DNA from: Branchiostoma floridae
Taxonomy: Eukaryota > Chordata > Leptocardii > Amphioxiformes > Branchiostomatidae
Direction: 5' to 3'
DNA: 64,000 nt
NCBI RefSeq assembly: GCF_000003815.2
Contig: NC_049994.1
Coordinates: 9,829,148-9,893,147 of the forward strand
Shown here: in pieces, positions 36,501-45,444 of the stretch
Numbering within the stretch: the stretch's first letter is position 1
Layout: every line of letters begins with the position of its first letter
The notes under the pieces: generated by a model
Seen by the model: the letters and a program-made list of their open reading frames with translations, nothing else
Told to the model about the DNA's origin: nothing
The model's database searches: none
Made by a program: the position numbers and the translations under genes

Positions 36501-39500
36501 TGATTATACACGAAAAATTTGTCTCTATAAAAAGCATGAAGGCATGAGCAAAACGACAGAAAGAAAGACCGGACAGTCATCCCTTATCCTCTCATACCAA
36601 GCCCTGGCGTACCGTACTTTTCGCTGCGTTTGCGTTGGTCAGCCAACCAACCAATCGCGTCGATGCTGACGGTCAAGAGACAACGTGATTGGCTGGTGAC
36701 TTCTTCTCAGAAAACAGAAAAGGGAGTATCTGATTGGCTGTTCATATTGACTGACTGGCCTGGCATGGGGTATGATACGAGTTCGGCTGACGTCACAGTT
36801 CGGCCGACGTCACATTTCCTACCCGGGGACAGGCCGGGCTGAGAAAAAAAAAAACACGGACTAAAATAATTCAACAGCATGCCTTGTGCAGATTTATTGG
36901 CATAAACTTTAATTGTTCCTTGTAAATGTGACGAAGGCCTTACCTGATGCCGTCCCCGTTCTCCGACCCGCTCACGGCGACGTAGTCGATCTCGCAGTTC
37001 TCGTCCTCCACGATGTCGATGAGGTCGAAGGCCAGGCGGATCCTCTTGTCGTCGGGCGCCTTGATGGTCCAGGTGCAGTCCGTGTTCTGCGGGTAGGGGT
37101 CCGGGTAGCGCGGGCTGGTGAACGTGCCCGTACGGTCCGTCAGGATGTGATTACAACCTGCAGGGCGCAAACATGTAATTCTATGTAATCTCCAAGCAGA
37201 TCCTACGATAGCATCAGATAGTATCAAAAGCTGGCAGAGGAGTGAAGCCGGCATAGGAGTGTTACGCTCCTGTGCCCGTTCGACTCCCTTTGGCGCATGG
37301 CTGGCTATACTCCTTGGCCAGCTTTGATACTATCGTATGGTACCATGGGATCTGCTTGGAGATAAATCCCATGCACTGAGTACATGGCCCAACCTCCTCT
37401 AAAGCAGCACGTGAGAACTTGCTCAGTGTAGAACTTGAACGCTTGTGATCTGCATTTTTTCGTGTGATTGGTCAATTCCTAGCCAATCAGGGAACTCCAT
37501 CATACCACTGTCATACTTGTGGAATTGATAGCTACAATAGGATTACGTTTTAAGTTTATAATTTCTCAAAGTAGAATATATATTAACAAAATCCACGCAG
37601 GGAACTGTTAAGCCTAAATCTACCTGCACACGGCCGATTTCTGAGTTTGATGTCATCAAGAGCGATGTCACCGCTATTCTGGGACTCTACCACCGCCTCC
37701 AGCACGATCTGGTCGGGAGATATACAGATTGCTCAGAAATAGATTCTACATCTACTCTCTATACAATCTAGTCGGGGAGATGTACTGTTCAGAAATAGAT
37801 TCTACATCCACTCTCTGTACAATCTAGTCAGGGGGTGTACATATTGCTCAGAAATAAATTCTACATCCACTGTCTGTGCAATCTTCATAATAAAATCGTA
37901 TCCGACCTTTTTGTTATGTTTTTCTGTTTTGATGATTGCTATGGACCTAAGGTAAATGTCATATGAATATGTATGAATTATGATTACAAACAAAATGCCT
38001 ACCTGAAAGTCCTTATATGTGGTGAAAGAAAGTTCTGCCTGGTTCCAGTAGCCATAGAGCAGTTCTCCCATAGTCCAAATCGGTCCCTTCAACTCGCCCT
38101 CCGATAGCAGGTACACATTCAGCAAGTTCTTTGCCTACAGTAGACAGATATGGACAAATCCTTGATATTTCGTAACTCTATACTTATCCGGAAGTCTTAG
38201 TCAACGTCTTAACTTTTAACATGATAGATATGATTTAGAAAGGGAGCCGAAAAGGGTATACACAAAGTTAATCAAGGAAGTTTCAACGAAAGAGAGAAAA
38301 TAAATCACCGTGGTTGATCAAGAAATGACACCTTGCGGTTGGCCAGTTCCTAACCAATCGGAAAATAGTGCCCTGTGGTTGGTCAGTCCCTACCCAATCT
38401 AAGAGCAATAGAACGTTTCCCTGTTATTGTCCAGTTCCTGGTCTATTATCTAAGTACAGACTTACATCGAAGCCCAGATCAGCGGGGTAGTCCTCGGTCA
38501 TGTGGTAATGAAACGTCAAACACTGCTCAGCCTTTTCACCATGCGGGATTACTGGGGACTGCAGGCGTGCGAGTGGCCGACCGGTTGTGACTGTGGCGGG
38601 AGATTCTACGGCTACGTACCAGCCGTCACCTGCAAGGTTCAACACAACATTTGCCTTGGCTTATATATGTACAAACCCGCAAACGATGCATAACTGGGCA
38701 TGGGTAAAATTAGAGACAGTTTTCATTGCTTATTCCACCTGTTAAAGTCGCAGCATTTAAAATGGGGACGCACATTTCAATGTATTAAATAAGACAACAG
38801 CAACGTAAAGCTATGGTTTGTCTCTAATCTGATGTAGACTCTCGATTTCGGTTCAAATCTTTGCCATCTTGCAGTGATGTCACTTGGCGCCTTCCTACCC
38901 CTTCATTTTGAAGCGTGGTCGAGGTCATTTCCGTCAAAGGTCTTCCAACGTCTGCGAGAATGTTGTACAGCTTATAACATGATTATGGTGAGGATACACT
39001 CTCTATAAATTACACAATGTAGTGGTATACTATTTCTCCCGGAGCCACGAAATCCTCGCTTTCAACAGTACACATGTGACCAGCAGGTCCCTACGGGATG
39101 GTCCTAGTTATAGATCAGTTATCCTAACCACCATTGCCGCAGCACGAAGTCATAACACTATTAATACCCTTCGTCTCCACACGCCTGTCCGTGCCTCCCG
39201 GTAAGGGACTTCTATCCCAGAGATAGAACATGATCCTTGTCTTATTTAGTCTGAGTAATCCGCTCAATCAACCTCTTCATGAGACTGACGTCATTTTTGA
39301 CAGTGTACAGGAATACACCTACATTGAGCCGTGCTTTCGAATTAGACCTACGTGTGGTACGATCCGATTTATCACCATCATTCCGAAAAGAAAGTCGTGT
39401 TGTTTGCATCATGCATGGCCTTCGTGTTCTACATTGCAAACCGCAAACGACAAAAAATGTATACCCACATAACTCTAGTGATGGTTTCTCTTTGATGTCT

Positions 39501-40619
39501 TTCCAATACAATTCCATGTTTGGTTGTGTCCCCTGTGAAAAGGTTGTATCCCCCTCTCCGCAAAGCTTTATACGATTGCAGCACTCCTCTCTTGTAGTAT
39601 TTTCTTTCCTTCTCTTTTGCCTCTTAGCAAGAAAACATTTAACTTCGCGCACATTAGGCAAATGGCACGTTATAGGCAGATTTCTGTAAGCTTAGAACCA
39701 ACTTAACAACTGCAGTAATTTCGAATTCTTTCTATATTTACACTCCTGATTGTTGACATTTACCATGTTCTTTGTACACAATGAATAAGACATATTGGTT
39801 TGATTACAGACCGTACCTTATTACAGCGGTGTGGATGAAAGACTAGAACAACTGTATTGCCACCTGCCCCCGCTGAGTTCTGTCCCAAATTCCGTCACCC
39901 AATCAGTACTATCCAAACTAACACACCGAGACTTAGCGCAGGGCTCCAAGTCGGGAGGATTACACGAAAGAATACTTCACGCATCAGCTTACAGTGCGTT
40001 GACGATTTAACGTGGAAGGAAAAAAAGCCTCCGAATGAAACTCGTATGTAAAATAGCACTAAAGTTGGGACCTGCCTTTTTCTACAAATTAAACAAGGAG
40101 AAACGAGAAGTCGGTGTCGGTGCCCGGTCACAACAGTTGCACGAAGCGACAGCATATTCAATGGGTCATTGGTGGCCTTTTTCTTGGGACAGTGAATTTC
40201 CTAAAGCATCTTTTCATCCTCCTAAAACATTTCTTTATTTACAAAAGCTAAGCATTTAGTCTTACTAAATAATCCTGTTTGTTTCTAGGTTTCCTTCAGT
40301 GTCTTGAACGGATGCCATTCACAATATGAAGTTTGTATGGCAGTGTATAGTGTAACTTACTTGTTGCTAGGGTGTGGTCCGTGCTTGGCAACGTCGTCCA
40401 GTAGGTGTCGCCTGTAGCGTCCCATCCCTGTAGGACAGACCAGTCCATGGTGTCGTCCTGTCCCTGGGTCCAGGAACACAGGCTGTTGCCTTCAAACGCA
40501 CAGTCGGCAACGGCAGAAGCATCACTGTCAAGGTAGACTCGAAATCTTTGTCTTGGATACCCATGAACTGATGACGTGTACACTAGAAGTAAGAACACTG
40601 CACCTGCTGATGCCGCCAT
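20088..40619 (-). CDS. Secreted MAM-CUB-H lectin-LDLa-C-type lectin mosaic with long acidic repeat region
   Basis: Twenty coding exons, all with GT donors and AG acceptors: 40619-40361, 38629-38466, 38134-38003, 37708-37624, 37157-36944, 35379-35252, 29409-29300, 28720-28570, 28061-27939, 27362-27224, 26981-26869, 26648-26502, 25939-25727, 25170-24064, 23868-22777, 22522-21816, 21515-21368, 21153-21058, 20760-20709, 20235-20088. The total is 5328 nt, exactly 1775 codons plus TGA, which supports the model. Order: signal peptide 1-20, MAM about 34-213, CUB 214-327, H-lectin-like 328-414, LDLa 415-455, C-type lectin 456-588, acidic region about 590-1709, Cys-bearing tail to 1775. No membrane segment was seen, so it is probably extracellular. 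Every module border is phase 1. An AG acceptor at 40645-40646 just upstream of the ATG implies a non-coding first exon, possibly ending at 40797. The N gap at 22650-22753 could hide a further exon. Confidence 0.85.
21816..22522 (-). CDS. Acidic repeat exon C of the mosaic gene (707 bp)
   Basis: It starts [20 protein letters not shown] and continues with drifted E/T units, then less regular acidic sequence ([35 protein letters not shown]). It ends AAELE|V with donor GAG|GTTTGA. Its 3' boundary is phase 0, the first departure from phase 1 among the borders. The acceptor context CATACACAG matches that of exon B, which suggests both exons descend from one. Confidence 0.82.
22650..22753. other. 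Assembly gap of 104 N in the mosaic gene
   Basis: A run of N in the intron between acidic exons B and C. The flanks are part of a duplicated repeat region, so the assembly here may have collapsed copies. Confidence 0.98.
22777..23868 (-). CDS. Acidic repeat exon B of the mosaic gene (1092 bp)
   Basis: 364 codons built from an 11-13-residue unit around [12 protein letters not shown], repeated more than fifteen times with drift. It begins [15 protein letters not shown] and ends TEVDSE|G in the same phase as exon A. Its donor is 24 bp left of the position where the N gap ends, so the following intron is not fully sequenced and further repeat exons may be missing. Confidence 0.85.
24064..25170 (-). 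CDS. Acidic repeat exon A of the mosaic gene (1107 bp)
   Basis: An uninterrupted 369-codon stretch dominated by Glu, Asp and Thr. It holds a tandem pair of segments (about 24605-24780) sharing [16 protein letters not shown], a hydrophobic island in the acid run. Its 3' part (about 24064-24345) is nearly identical to the 3' part of the next exon (22777-23060), so whole exons were copied recently. The antisense frames are also open because the codons are GAR/ACN-rich. Likely an extended, highly negative, possibly Ca2+-binding or O-glycosylated segment (inference). Confidence 0.85.
25491..25664. mobile_element. MITE, family GGTCACATTTCC, copy 2
   Basis: AACATTTCCAAACCGG at the left and CCGGTTTGGAAATGT at the right form the TIR. 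The interior (AGACACCAAACTACACAAGA, GTGCATTATTTGTG) aligns with 13756-13948. It lies 63 bp from exon 25939-25727, inside a mosaic-gene intron. Confidence 0.82.
25727..25939 (-). CDS. Linker exon between C-type lectin and acidic region
   Basis: A phase 1-1 exon of 71 codons rich in Pro, Asp and Glu ([20 protein letters not shown]) with a hydrophobic middle ([16 protein letters not shown]). No known domain. It may be a stalk or protease-sensitive linker. Confidence 0.78.
26271..26460 (+). mobile_element. tRNA-derived SINE, copy 1
   Basis: The head TGTCTCTGTAGCTCAACTGG holds an A box (TAGCTCAACTGGTAGC) and a B box (GGTTCAATCTC near 26327). The tail is GGAGGTGCCTCATGTAAAAC, then CCCTGCTACCGAAACAGCAA. 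The 45761-46010 copy, on the other strand, matches throughout. It sits in a mosaic-gene intron, 42 bp before the last lectin exon's donor side. Confidence 0.78.
26502..27362 (-). CDS. C-type lectin domain exons of the mosaic gene
   Basis: Exons 27362-27224, 26981-26869 and 26648-26502 give a long-form C-type lectin-like domain: [69 protein letters not shown] and RRFICQI. I end the first exon at the GTATGT donor (27224). A downstream donor at 27161 is also possible but inserts 21 residues between HEY and ILSQ, which other family members lack. WND is present, but the EPN/QPD sugar-specificity motif expected before EDCVEM is replaced by GASA, so classical Ca2+-dependent sugar binding is doubtful. 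Confidence 0.9.
27939..28061 (-). CDS. LDL-receptor class A repeat exon of the mosaic gene
   Basis: A single phase 1-1 exon. It has six cysteines in LDLa order ([19 protein letters not shown]) and the Ca2+-binding acidic cluster [13 protein letters not shown]. Such repeats bind ligands or stabilise mosaic ectodomains. Confidence 0.92.
28570..29409 (-). CDS. H-type-lectin-like domain exons of the mosaic gene
   Basis: Exons 29409-29300 and 28720-28570 encode about 87 residues: [65 protein letters not shown]. The spacing of V.V.FP.PF...P, the V..VT...F.....R.D segment and the closing W-V-A fits the H-type lectin (discoidin C-terminal) beta-sandwich. This is a pattern match from memory. The domain is short of clear catalytic or ligand residues, so other small beta-sandwich modules are possible. 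Confidence 0.6.
29128..29262. mobile_element. MITE, family TAATCTCCAAGCAGATCC, copy 1 (135 bp)
   Basis: It begins TAATCTCCAAGCAGATCC and ends with the degenerate complement GGATCTGGTTGGAGATTA. Internal GTTGGCCAGGGAGTATAGCC matches the other copies. It is the most internally deleted of the four. Confidence 0.78.
29410..31387. other. Intron segment upstream of the nested thioesterase gene
   Basis: No exon recognised. It holds the telomere-like patch and two GACCTYTCGGTCA motifs (30540 and 30603). The promoter and non-coding first exon of the nested gene must lie here if the acceptor at 31386-31387 is used, but no TATA box stands out. Confidence 0.4.
30268..30297 (+). repeat. Short degenerate interstitial telomere-like repeat
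   Basis: CTAACCCTTACCCTAACCGT and the next bases form about five imperfect CCCTAA units (30268-30297). It lies in the mosaic-gene intron upstream of the thioesterase genes. Confidence 0.6.
31405..32620 (+). CDS. Hotdog-fold acyl-thioesterase-like protein (FatA/FatB or 4HBT type)
   Basis: Two coding exons, 31405-31480 and 31839-32620 (TGA), 285 aa. The ATG follows a splice acceptor (CATGTAG, 31381-31387), so a 5' non-coding exon is expected. The protein has two consecutive hotdog-like halves. The first includes [20 protein letters not shown] and [17 protein letters not shown]. The second carries the active-site-like motif [19 protein letters not shown] (D182, D184, N186, H188, N190), close to the D-x-N-x-H-x-N of acyl-ACP thioesterases. 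No targeting signal is obvious. It would hydrolyse acyl-ACP or acyl-CoA; the substrate is unknown. It lies on the opposite strand inside an intron of the mosaic gene. Confidence 0.82.
32621..33890. other. Interval between the two thioesterase genes
   Basis: AT-rich sequence probably holding the 3' UTR of the first gene and the promoter plus non-coding first exon of the second (acceptor TCCTTTTAAG ends at 33890). No other feature found. Confidence 0.4.
33908..34568 (+). CDS. Second thioesterase-like gene, middle lost in an assembly gap
   Basis: Exon 33908-33986 encodes [20 protein letters not shown] then WEFDRAG|, matching the first gene's [10 protein letters not shown]| in sequence and phase. 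The last exon, read from an acceptor near 34356 to TAG at 34566-34568, encodes [33 protein letters not shown] and an end KQASKM. This aligns with the last 60 residues of the upstream gene. The catalytic motif is not in the visible sequence. Between them lie 100 N (34040-34139) and about 200 bp with no coding match. The gene may be whole with its core exon in the gap, or a broken duplicate. Confidence 0.62.
34040..34139. other. Assembly gap of exactly 100 N
   Basis: Run of N. 100 is a common placeholder for a gap of unknown size, so the missing part of the second thioesterase gene may be longer. Confidence 0.98.
34630..34960 (+). repeat. Tandem remnants of a thioesterase 3' end (two about 158-bp copies)
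   Basis: GGCAAAACTTTGAACGGAAT at 34652 and GGCAAAACTTTGAATGGAAT at 34809 match the final codons, stop and 3' UTR of the first gene (32608-32627). Each is followed by TTTGGCAACAAGTGAATTTT as in that UTR. They are therefore leftover tails of further gene copies. Confidence 0.8.
35046..35240 (+). mobile_element. 3' end of a LINE-like retroposon, copy 1
   Basis: It shares ACGAGAAGAAGTCGAA, CCTGTACTTAGCCC and CATGAATGTGCAATAAAGGC with 56058-56245 and ends in a simple repeat (ATTATCAATTATCAATTG). 5'-truncated, no ORF. It abuts the CUB exon at 35252. Confidence 0.7.
35252..37157 (-). CDS. CUB domain exons of the mosaic gene
   Basis: Exons 37157-36944 and 35379-35252 encode one CUB domain of about 114 residues. 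It starts [20 protein letters not shown], with the family's G.F.SP.YP..YP....C.W.I and a D...C..DY motif, then HCGS and an ending like [12 protein letters not shown]. The acidic residues of the usual CUB Ca2+ site (E/D....DY) are present in [10 protein letters not shown]. It starts and ends in phase 1, as expected of a shuffled module. The intron that follows (35251-29410) houses the two thioesterase genes on the other strand. Confidence 0.88.
35913..36272. repeat. Three copies of the 15-mer GTAACAAACGTTACC
   Basis: Exact copies at 35913-35927, 36095-36109 and 36258-36272, the last extended by GGTAACGTTACC. The spacings are 182 and 163 bp. The intervening sequences do not align well, so this is not a simple tandem repeat. 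It lies in the CUB-domain intron. Confidence 0.7.
37186..37365. mobile_element. MITE, family TAATCTCCAAGCAGATCC, copy 2 (180 bp)
   Basis: TAATCTCCAAGCAGATCCTA at the left and GGATCTGCTTGGAGATAA at the right. Internal GCTGGCAGAGGAGTGAAGCC is shared with copies 3 and 4 in inverse order. It starts 29 bp from the CUB exon acceptor. Confidence 0.9.
37624..40619 (-). CDS. Signal peptide and MAM domain exons of the mosaic gene
   Basis: Exon 40619-40361 begins [20 protein letters not shown], a clear signal peptide, then opens the MAM domain ([20 protein letters not shown]...DWSVLQG). Exons 38629-38466, 38134-38003 and 37708-37624 complete it, ending in the hallmark [10 protein letters not shown] followed by PC. 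MAM domains mediate adhesion and protein contacts in extracellular proteins. The ATG is chosen because it gives the signal peptide and lies 26 bases after the splice acceptor. The last exon's acceptor lies inside a tandem repeat that copies the acceptor region twice more upstream in the intron. Confidence 0.88.
37708..37885. repeat. Three about 57-62-bp tandem units spanning a splice acceptor
   Basis: Units share TCAGAAATARATTCTACATC and end near TACAATCTAGTC. The real acceptor of exon 37708-37624 lies in the first unit. The other two units carry diverged copies of the same acceptor region. Confidence 0.7.
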
Positions 40620-40799
40620 CTTGTTCGAAATGTTGAGTTGATTCCTGCAAAATCAATTAAAATAGAAGAATTAGAACATTTTGTGAAGCACATGTAAGAA
40701 ATGTAGTCACATCACGGAGTCTCAAAGTACTGATAGTTGCTGCACCTTCTTGAAGTATTTACCCTTACAAAGGACACAACACGTTACAAATCCTACCTT

Positions 40800-42710
40800 G
40801 AACTCTAAGACGATTTCGTCAAGGTCATAAGAAAGCTTTGGTGTTCTAATGAGAAAGGCATGAACTTTCTTGTTTCATGTGAAGCACACGTTACAAAAGA
40901 CACTTGTCGGCGTTTAAAGAAGGACACAAAAGGAAGGGCCAAGTGAGAAAAAAGGTCAATGTAGCCGATCAATTATACAAGCAAGGGATCAAGGCATTGG
41001 TCTGGTCAAAGTTTAGATTCTAGATTAGATGTTTTAGATTTGCGTTATTAGCTGTCCTAATTGACAAAGGTATGGGCGCCCTTGTTACATGTAAAACAGG
41101 TGTCGCAAGGCGTTTAAATGCTGACATAAAATCAAGGTCCAAATGCTGTCAAAAGTCAGTTTATCAGTCACCACACCTCTTATCACACACAGCCGACCAT
41201 GAACTCCAAACTCTCTAAAGACCATGGAGCTAGTCGTAAGCCAGGTCATTTGTGTTCGGGAGTTGGTCGGTGAAGTTGCCTACTAGTCTCTAAAAGTCGT
41301 ATGCGACAGCTGAATAAATGACTTTTTAAAAACATCAAGTAAAGTCATCTTCTTCTCAAAGAAGTCCTAAGGAGCGAGATGGCCATGAATCTAGAGTAAG
41401 ACTAATTCCACACCACTCCCGACCAAGCGCCAACCTTACAAGTTGGTTGGTAAGTATTCGGGAGCAAAGTCGTGGGAAGGTTCTGATTGTGTGACGATTT
41501 TACAGTACATGTATCTCCATATTCAGAATAGGTACAGATGTACATATCAATAAAGGTTCTGGTCAACACTTTTCCGATCTCGAATTGTAAAGCAATGATC
41601 TTTATTTTTTTGCTACTTTTGATGAAAAATAACTCTGTACGAGGAGCATAAGCATAAACGATAAAATCCTCATCAAAAAATTTAGAATTATTCACCGGAA
41701 CCATAATTCCAAAGCCAGGGTTACACTCATACAAAGAGCTTCCTCCAAAAAAGCAGCAAGTGTCATAACAAAGTAACCACTACCATGTGTTAGGGCAAAC
41801 GTCAAATACAATCATTGATTTCAAGTCAACGTTTCTTTCAGCAGTAGTCAATCGGCCTTGGTTGAATTCTGGATTGGTGACAAAAGGGTAAAATTTCTAA
41901 ACTTTTGGCGAAAACAAGAAGTACAAAGTCGAGCGACGGCATTGTATATGAAAACCGAGCCAAATGTGAGCAAAAGTGACATCAGTTCTCATTTCCAGCT
42001 TTTAGCTTTCTATTTTAGAAACATCCTGTCACAACGTCATTCCAAATTTTAGATGATGGTAAAAGTAAGTTTGAACGCTCTTTTACATTAAGCAGTTTGA
42101 TTAATGTCTGTTGTAGTTTAAGACGTCTTTGTTTATCTTAATTTATTTTCACAATACTCTAAATGCAAATGTCTTTCTGTCCCTCCTTAGATGTCACTTC
42201 TTAAGGACAACTGGGTTGGTACTAACGCATCCCCTACTATGACTCAATCTGACTCAAACAGTTGGTAACGATAACAATTGCCATGTGTTGTAGGTGCTTC
42301 AACCATAACAGACATCTAATATTTCATAATCTCAATGGAATTAAAACATCAAAGGGTAGTTACGTAAGGAAGAACGTCAAATCTGTCATATCAAATCCTT
42401 GCATTATCGAAGCTGCATTGAGTGTTTACTTTTAGGAGGAAATGGTGCTTAAAGTTAAGTTTTGATTAAAATAACGCCTGACGTTTAGGTCGTGGGTTCA
42501 CAGTTATAACTGGTATCCTTGTTTCACCTAAGCGCTGTATATCTCTAAGCTTTATCTAAGACCAAGCTATCTTCTGAAGGCTCCCCTGCTGTTTTTGATC
42601 TACTTTCTGTAACCACGATAGTTCTTCCTGTGCTGACAGACTGGTATTAAAGTACTAGTGTGCATCTTACTGAACTGTTAAAATACGCAACGCATTCGCA
42701 ATTCGCTAAT
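40800..42710. other. Upstream region of the mosaic gene
   Basis: A possible non-coding first exon may end at 40797 (CAAG|GTAGGA on the minus strand). Beyond it I see no gene, RNA or clear promoter motif up to 42710. Confidence 0.35.
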
Positions 42711-42712
42711 GC

Positions 42713-42842
42713 CCCTGTCACATTTGGCGAAAATCCGGATCGGACGACGACTCTGCGGCAATCGCCCGAGCCTCGCTTATAGTAATAACTTGATTGCACA
42801 ACAATTGTATAAAGTACAAAGTATGGCTTACATGTGACAGGG
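42713..42842. mobile_element. TIR element with CCCTGTCACAT ends (130 bp)
   Basis: CCCTGTCACAT (42713-42723) and ATGTGACAGGG (42832-42842) form a perfect 11-bp TIR. The interior is rich in CpG (CGGATCGGACGACGACTC). The flanks (ATACGCAACGCATTCGC; AATACGCGCAACCC) may belong to a larger unit. Confidence 0.65.
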
Positions 42843-43189
42843 ACGGTTTTCTGGTGAAAAATACGCGCAACCCTCTGTCGATCTTAAATATGGCCGATCT
42901 TCCATCGATACGCCCGAAGATCGTGAATAATGTGAGAGGGGTATAACCTGTGCATTTGTCGCATAAAATTGCTTTTTTGAATGTTAAAGAAATTCGCAAA
43001 TCCCAAAATATATAAATAGCGCAAAGAGGCAAAAGGCATAAAGTTATGTTTTTTATCTAGTTTGAGCCGAAACTGATAATGTGACATTCATTTCATATGG
43101 AAAGGTCGCGTATTTTACCTGTGCGTCGCGCAGCACAGAGTAACCGCAAAGGAAAGTGGGCGCAAAGTTGGCGCAGTTTAGCGCAATTC

Positions 43190-43815
43190 ATTGAGATCCC
43201 GCTATAGGAGGAAACAGAAGGAAACTAGAGTCCGATCTGTATAAAGTGCTACCATTTTGGTCAAACATGCAGCAAGTCCCATATGACGCAATATTAGCGC
43301 GTGTTCTCGTTCCGTATACATTCGGTGAGCGCTTTGAATTTTCCGTGGAAACCCGTGGAAAGAGATCTAACATCTACTTGGTGTAGGCATGGTACTAGTG
43401 TACTGATAGAGTAGTCTTCAGAAGGGTACAGATGGAAACCAGAGTCTTAATATATCCGACCTCTATATAGTATATGGCATTAGGATCATTTGGGTCAAAC
43501 ATGGGCAGGTCCCACCTGTAACACGAGCACATGTTCTCGTTCCGTACATTCGATGAGCGATTTGAATTTTCCGTGGAAACCCATAGAAAGAGGTCTAACA
43601 TCTACTTGGTGTAGGCATGGTACTAGTGTACTGATAGAGTAGTCTTCAGAAGGGTACAGATGGAAACCAGAGTCTTAATGTATCCGACCTCTATATTGTA
43701 TATCATCTGGGTCAATTCGGGCAGGTCCCACCTGTAACACGAGCAGGTGTTTTCGTTCCGTACATTCAAAGAATGATACAGAATTTTTATTGAAACCACA
43801 AACCGTTCCAAATAT
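43190..43815. repeat. About 230-bp unit in three tandem copies
   Basis: Copies start near 43190, 43405 and 43640. They share TCTAACATCTACTTGGTGTA, GGCATGGTACTAGTGTACTG, TAGAGTAGTCTTCAGAAGGG and TTTGAATTTTCCGTGGAAAC. Copies 2 and 3 are closest. The reading frames across it are accidental. Confidence 0.85.
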
Positions 43816-43995
43816 AGCTTCGCTTTGGCAACCTGGCATGTTAATGTGAACCATACAGTTACCGATATGCGATTTTAAGCGGCAAATGGATACACTTGGC
43901 TTTACTGGATCAAAGTAGCCTTGAACTTAAGTACTGTTACAGCACGCCCTGAACAGTACGTGGGAGTGGGCCTTTAGTAGAGAGGGGATTAGTAA

Positions 43996-44465
43996 ATCTG
44001 GAAAAATACAAAAACTGATGTCAGGGGACGGGATAGAGTTCCAAACTTTTGCTTCCTCCCCTAAGGAGCGATATATTGTATGTATGTATTGGACGTGCAG
44101 GTCGAGGATTGGTCCACACAGCCACGCACATGAGAGCCTGCGTCTGCGAAGGAAGAAAATCTGGAAAATACAAAAACTGATGTCCTTGGACGGGATAGAG
44201 TTCCACAATTTTGCTTCCTCACCTAGGGAGCGATATATTGTATGTGTGTATTTGACGTGCAGGTCGAGGATTGGTCCACACAGGCACATGAGAGCCTGCG
44301 AAGGAAGAAAATCTGGAAAAATACAAAAACTGATGTCAGGGGACGGGATAGAGTTCCACAATTTTGCTTCCTCGCCTAAGGAGCGATATATTGTATGTGT
44401 GTATTGGACGTGCAGGCCTAGGATTGGTCCGCACAGCCATATGAGAGTCTGCGAAGGAAGACAAT
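43996..44465. repeat. About 155-bp unit in three tandem copies
   Basis: Units begin at 43996, 44157 and 44309 with AAATCTGGAAAA. They share GACGGGATAGAGTTCCA, GGAGCGATATATTGTATG and GGACGTGCAGG. Both strands stay open through it, which creates false ORFs of about 150-200 codons. Confidence 0.9.
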
Positions 44466-44469
44466 TTTC

Positions 44470-45440
44470 CCACTCATCTCCGTAAGCGAAGAAACAGCAA
44501 TTGTCATCACGCATTGCCAATGTGCAGATGTTATGTTTATGACTCATTTTAATGTTACTTCATTTTTTGAAGAGAAGTTTAAGTTTACGTCTTCTCAGTT
44601 TCTTTTTTCATCTTCTCACTAATTCTGTACCATCGTCCATCCGGATATCGATACCAATACCAAGAAGACTAGTACTGTTTGGCCGTGACTCTTTTATCAA
44701 GTACAAAGGTAAAAAAATACTTGATTCTATGTATGACATCCTCTGGAAACCACAAATTCACGAATAGAATGTGAAAAAAATCACTACTTAGTCTCATTAA
44801 CAATGCGCTGAGACCTTGGAAAAACGTTACGAATGAAACGAAGATGGAAATAGTTGATGGTACTGTGTAGAATTGCAAGAAGGACGAAGGAATTTAGAGA
44901 CGCCTTTCGCTTTTAGACAACCTGTTATATCGTCCTATGAGCATTTCATTCATGGAATCAGGCCAAAACCAATACACATTCGGATGCTATCCATAAAGTC
45001 GAGACTGTGTGGCCTACAGCAGAGGGGATTGGGGAAATGGAAAAGACTTGTATTTCTACTCCTCCCCTAATGATGTTTACTAAACAGGACACGACCGAGC
45101 TATGTGGAACGTTTTTTTCGTTTCAGAATTTGGTTCGTGGAATGTAAATGTTTTCATTTTCAGAAATAGAAACAAGGAATTTCTAGTCTCCAAGCAGACA
45201 TGTCAGCTGGATGAGAAAAGAGAAGAATTTGGCCCAATAGGGACAACTAAGTTGCTATGGGGTCTCAGTCAGTCTTTTGCAGTCTATCCCGACGGTCAGT
45301 CCACTCCTAGACCTATTCAATCCTACTAGGCTTTTATTCCTAACTTGGCCGAAGTCCCCTAGCTACATGTATTACTAGTGCATTCGGCCAGGTGCGAGTC
45401 TGGTAGAGACAAAGGAATGTCGACAGTAGCTTGAAATGGT
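44470..45440. other. Intergenic, nothing recognised
   Basis: No ORF with family features, no repeat end and no RNA gene seen. Confidence 0.4.
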
Positions 45441-45444
45441 CATA

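Noticed and set aside
38375-39689. Plus-strand frames near 38.4 and 39.3 kb
   Set aside because: They overlap the MAM exon antisense or lie in its intron, with no family features.
40035-40259. Plus-strand 74-codon frame in intron 1 of the mosaic gene
   Set aside because: No domain, no splice context, AT-rich end.
43190-44465. CRISPR-like array
   Set aside because: The units are long, adjacent and few, without short repeats and unique spacers; the sequence is eukaryotic.
43927-44547. Frames of 155-206 codons on both strands
   Set aside because: Both strands are open because a 155-bp unit is repeated three times; no protein features.
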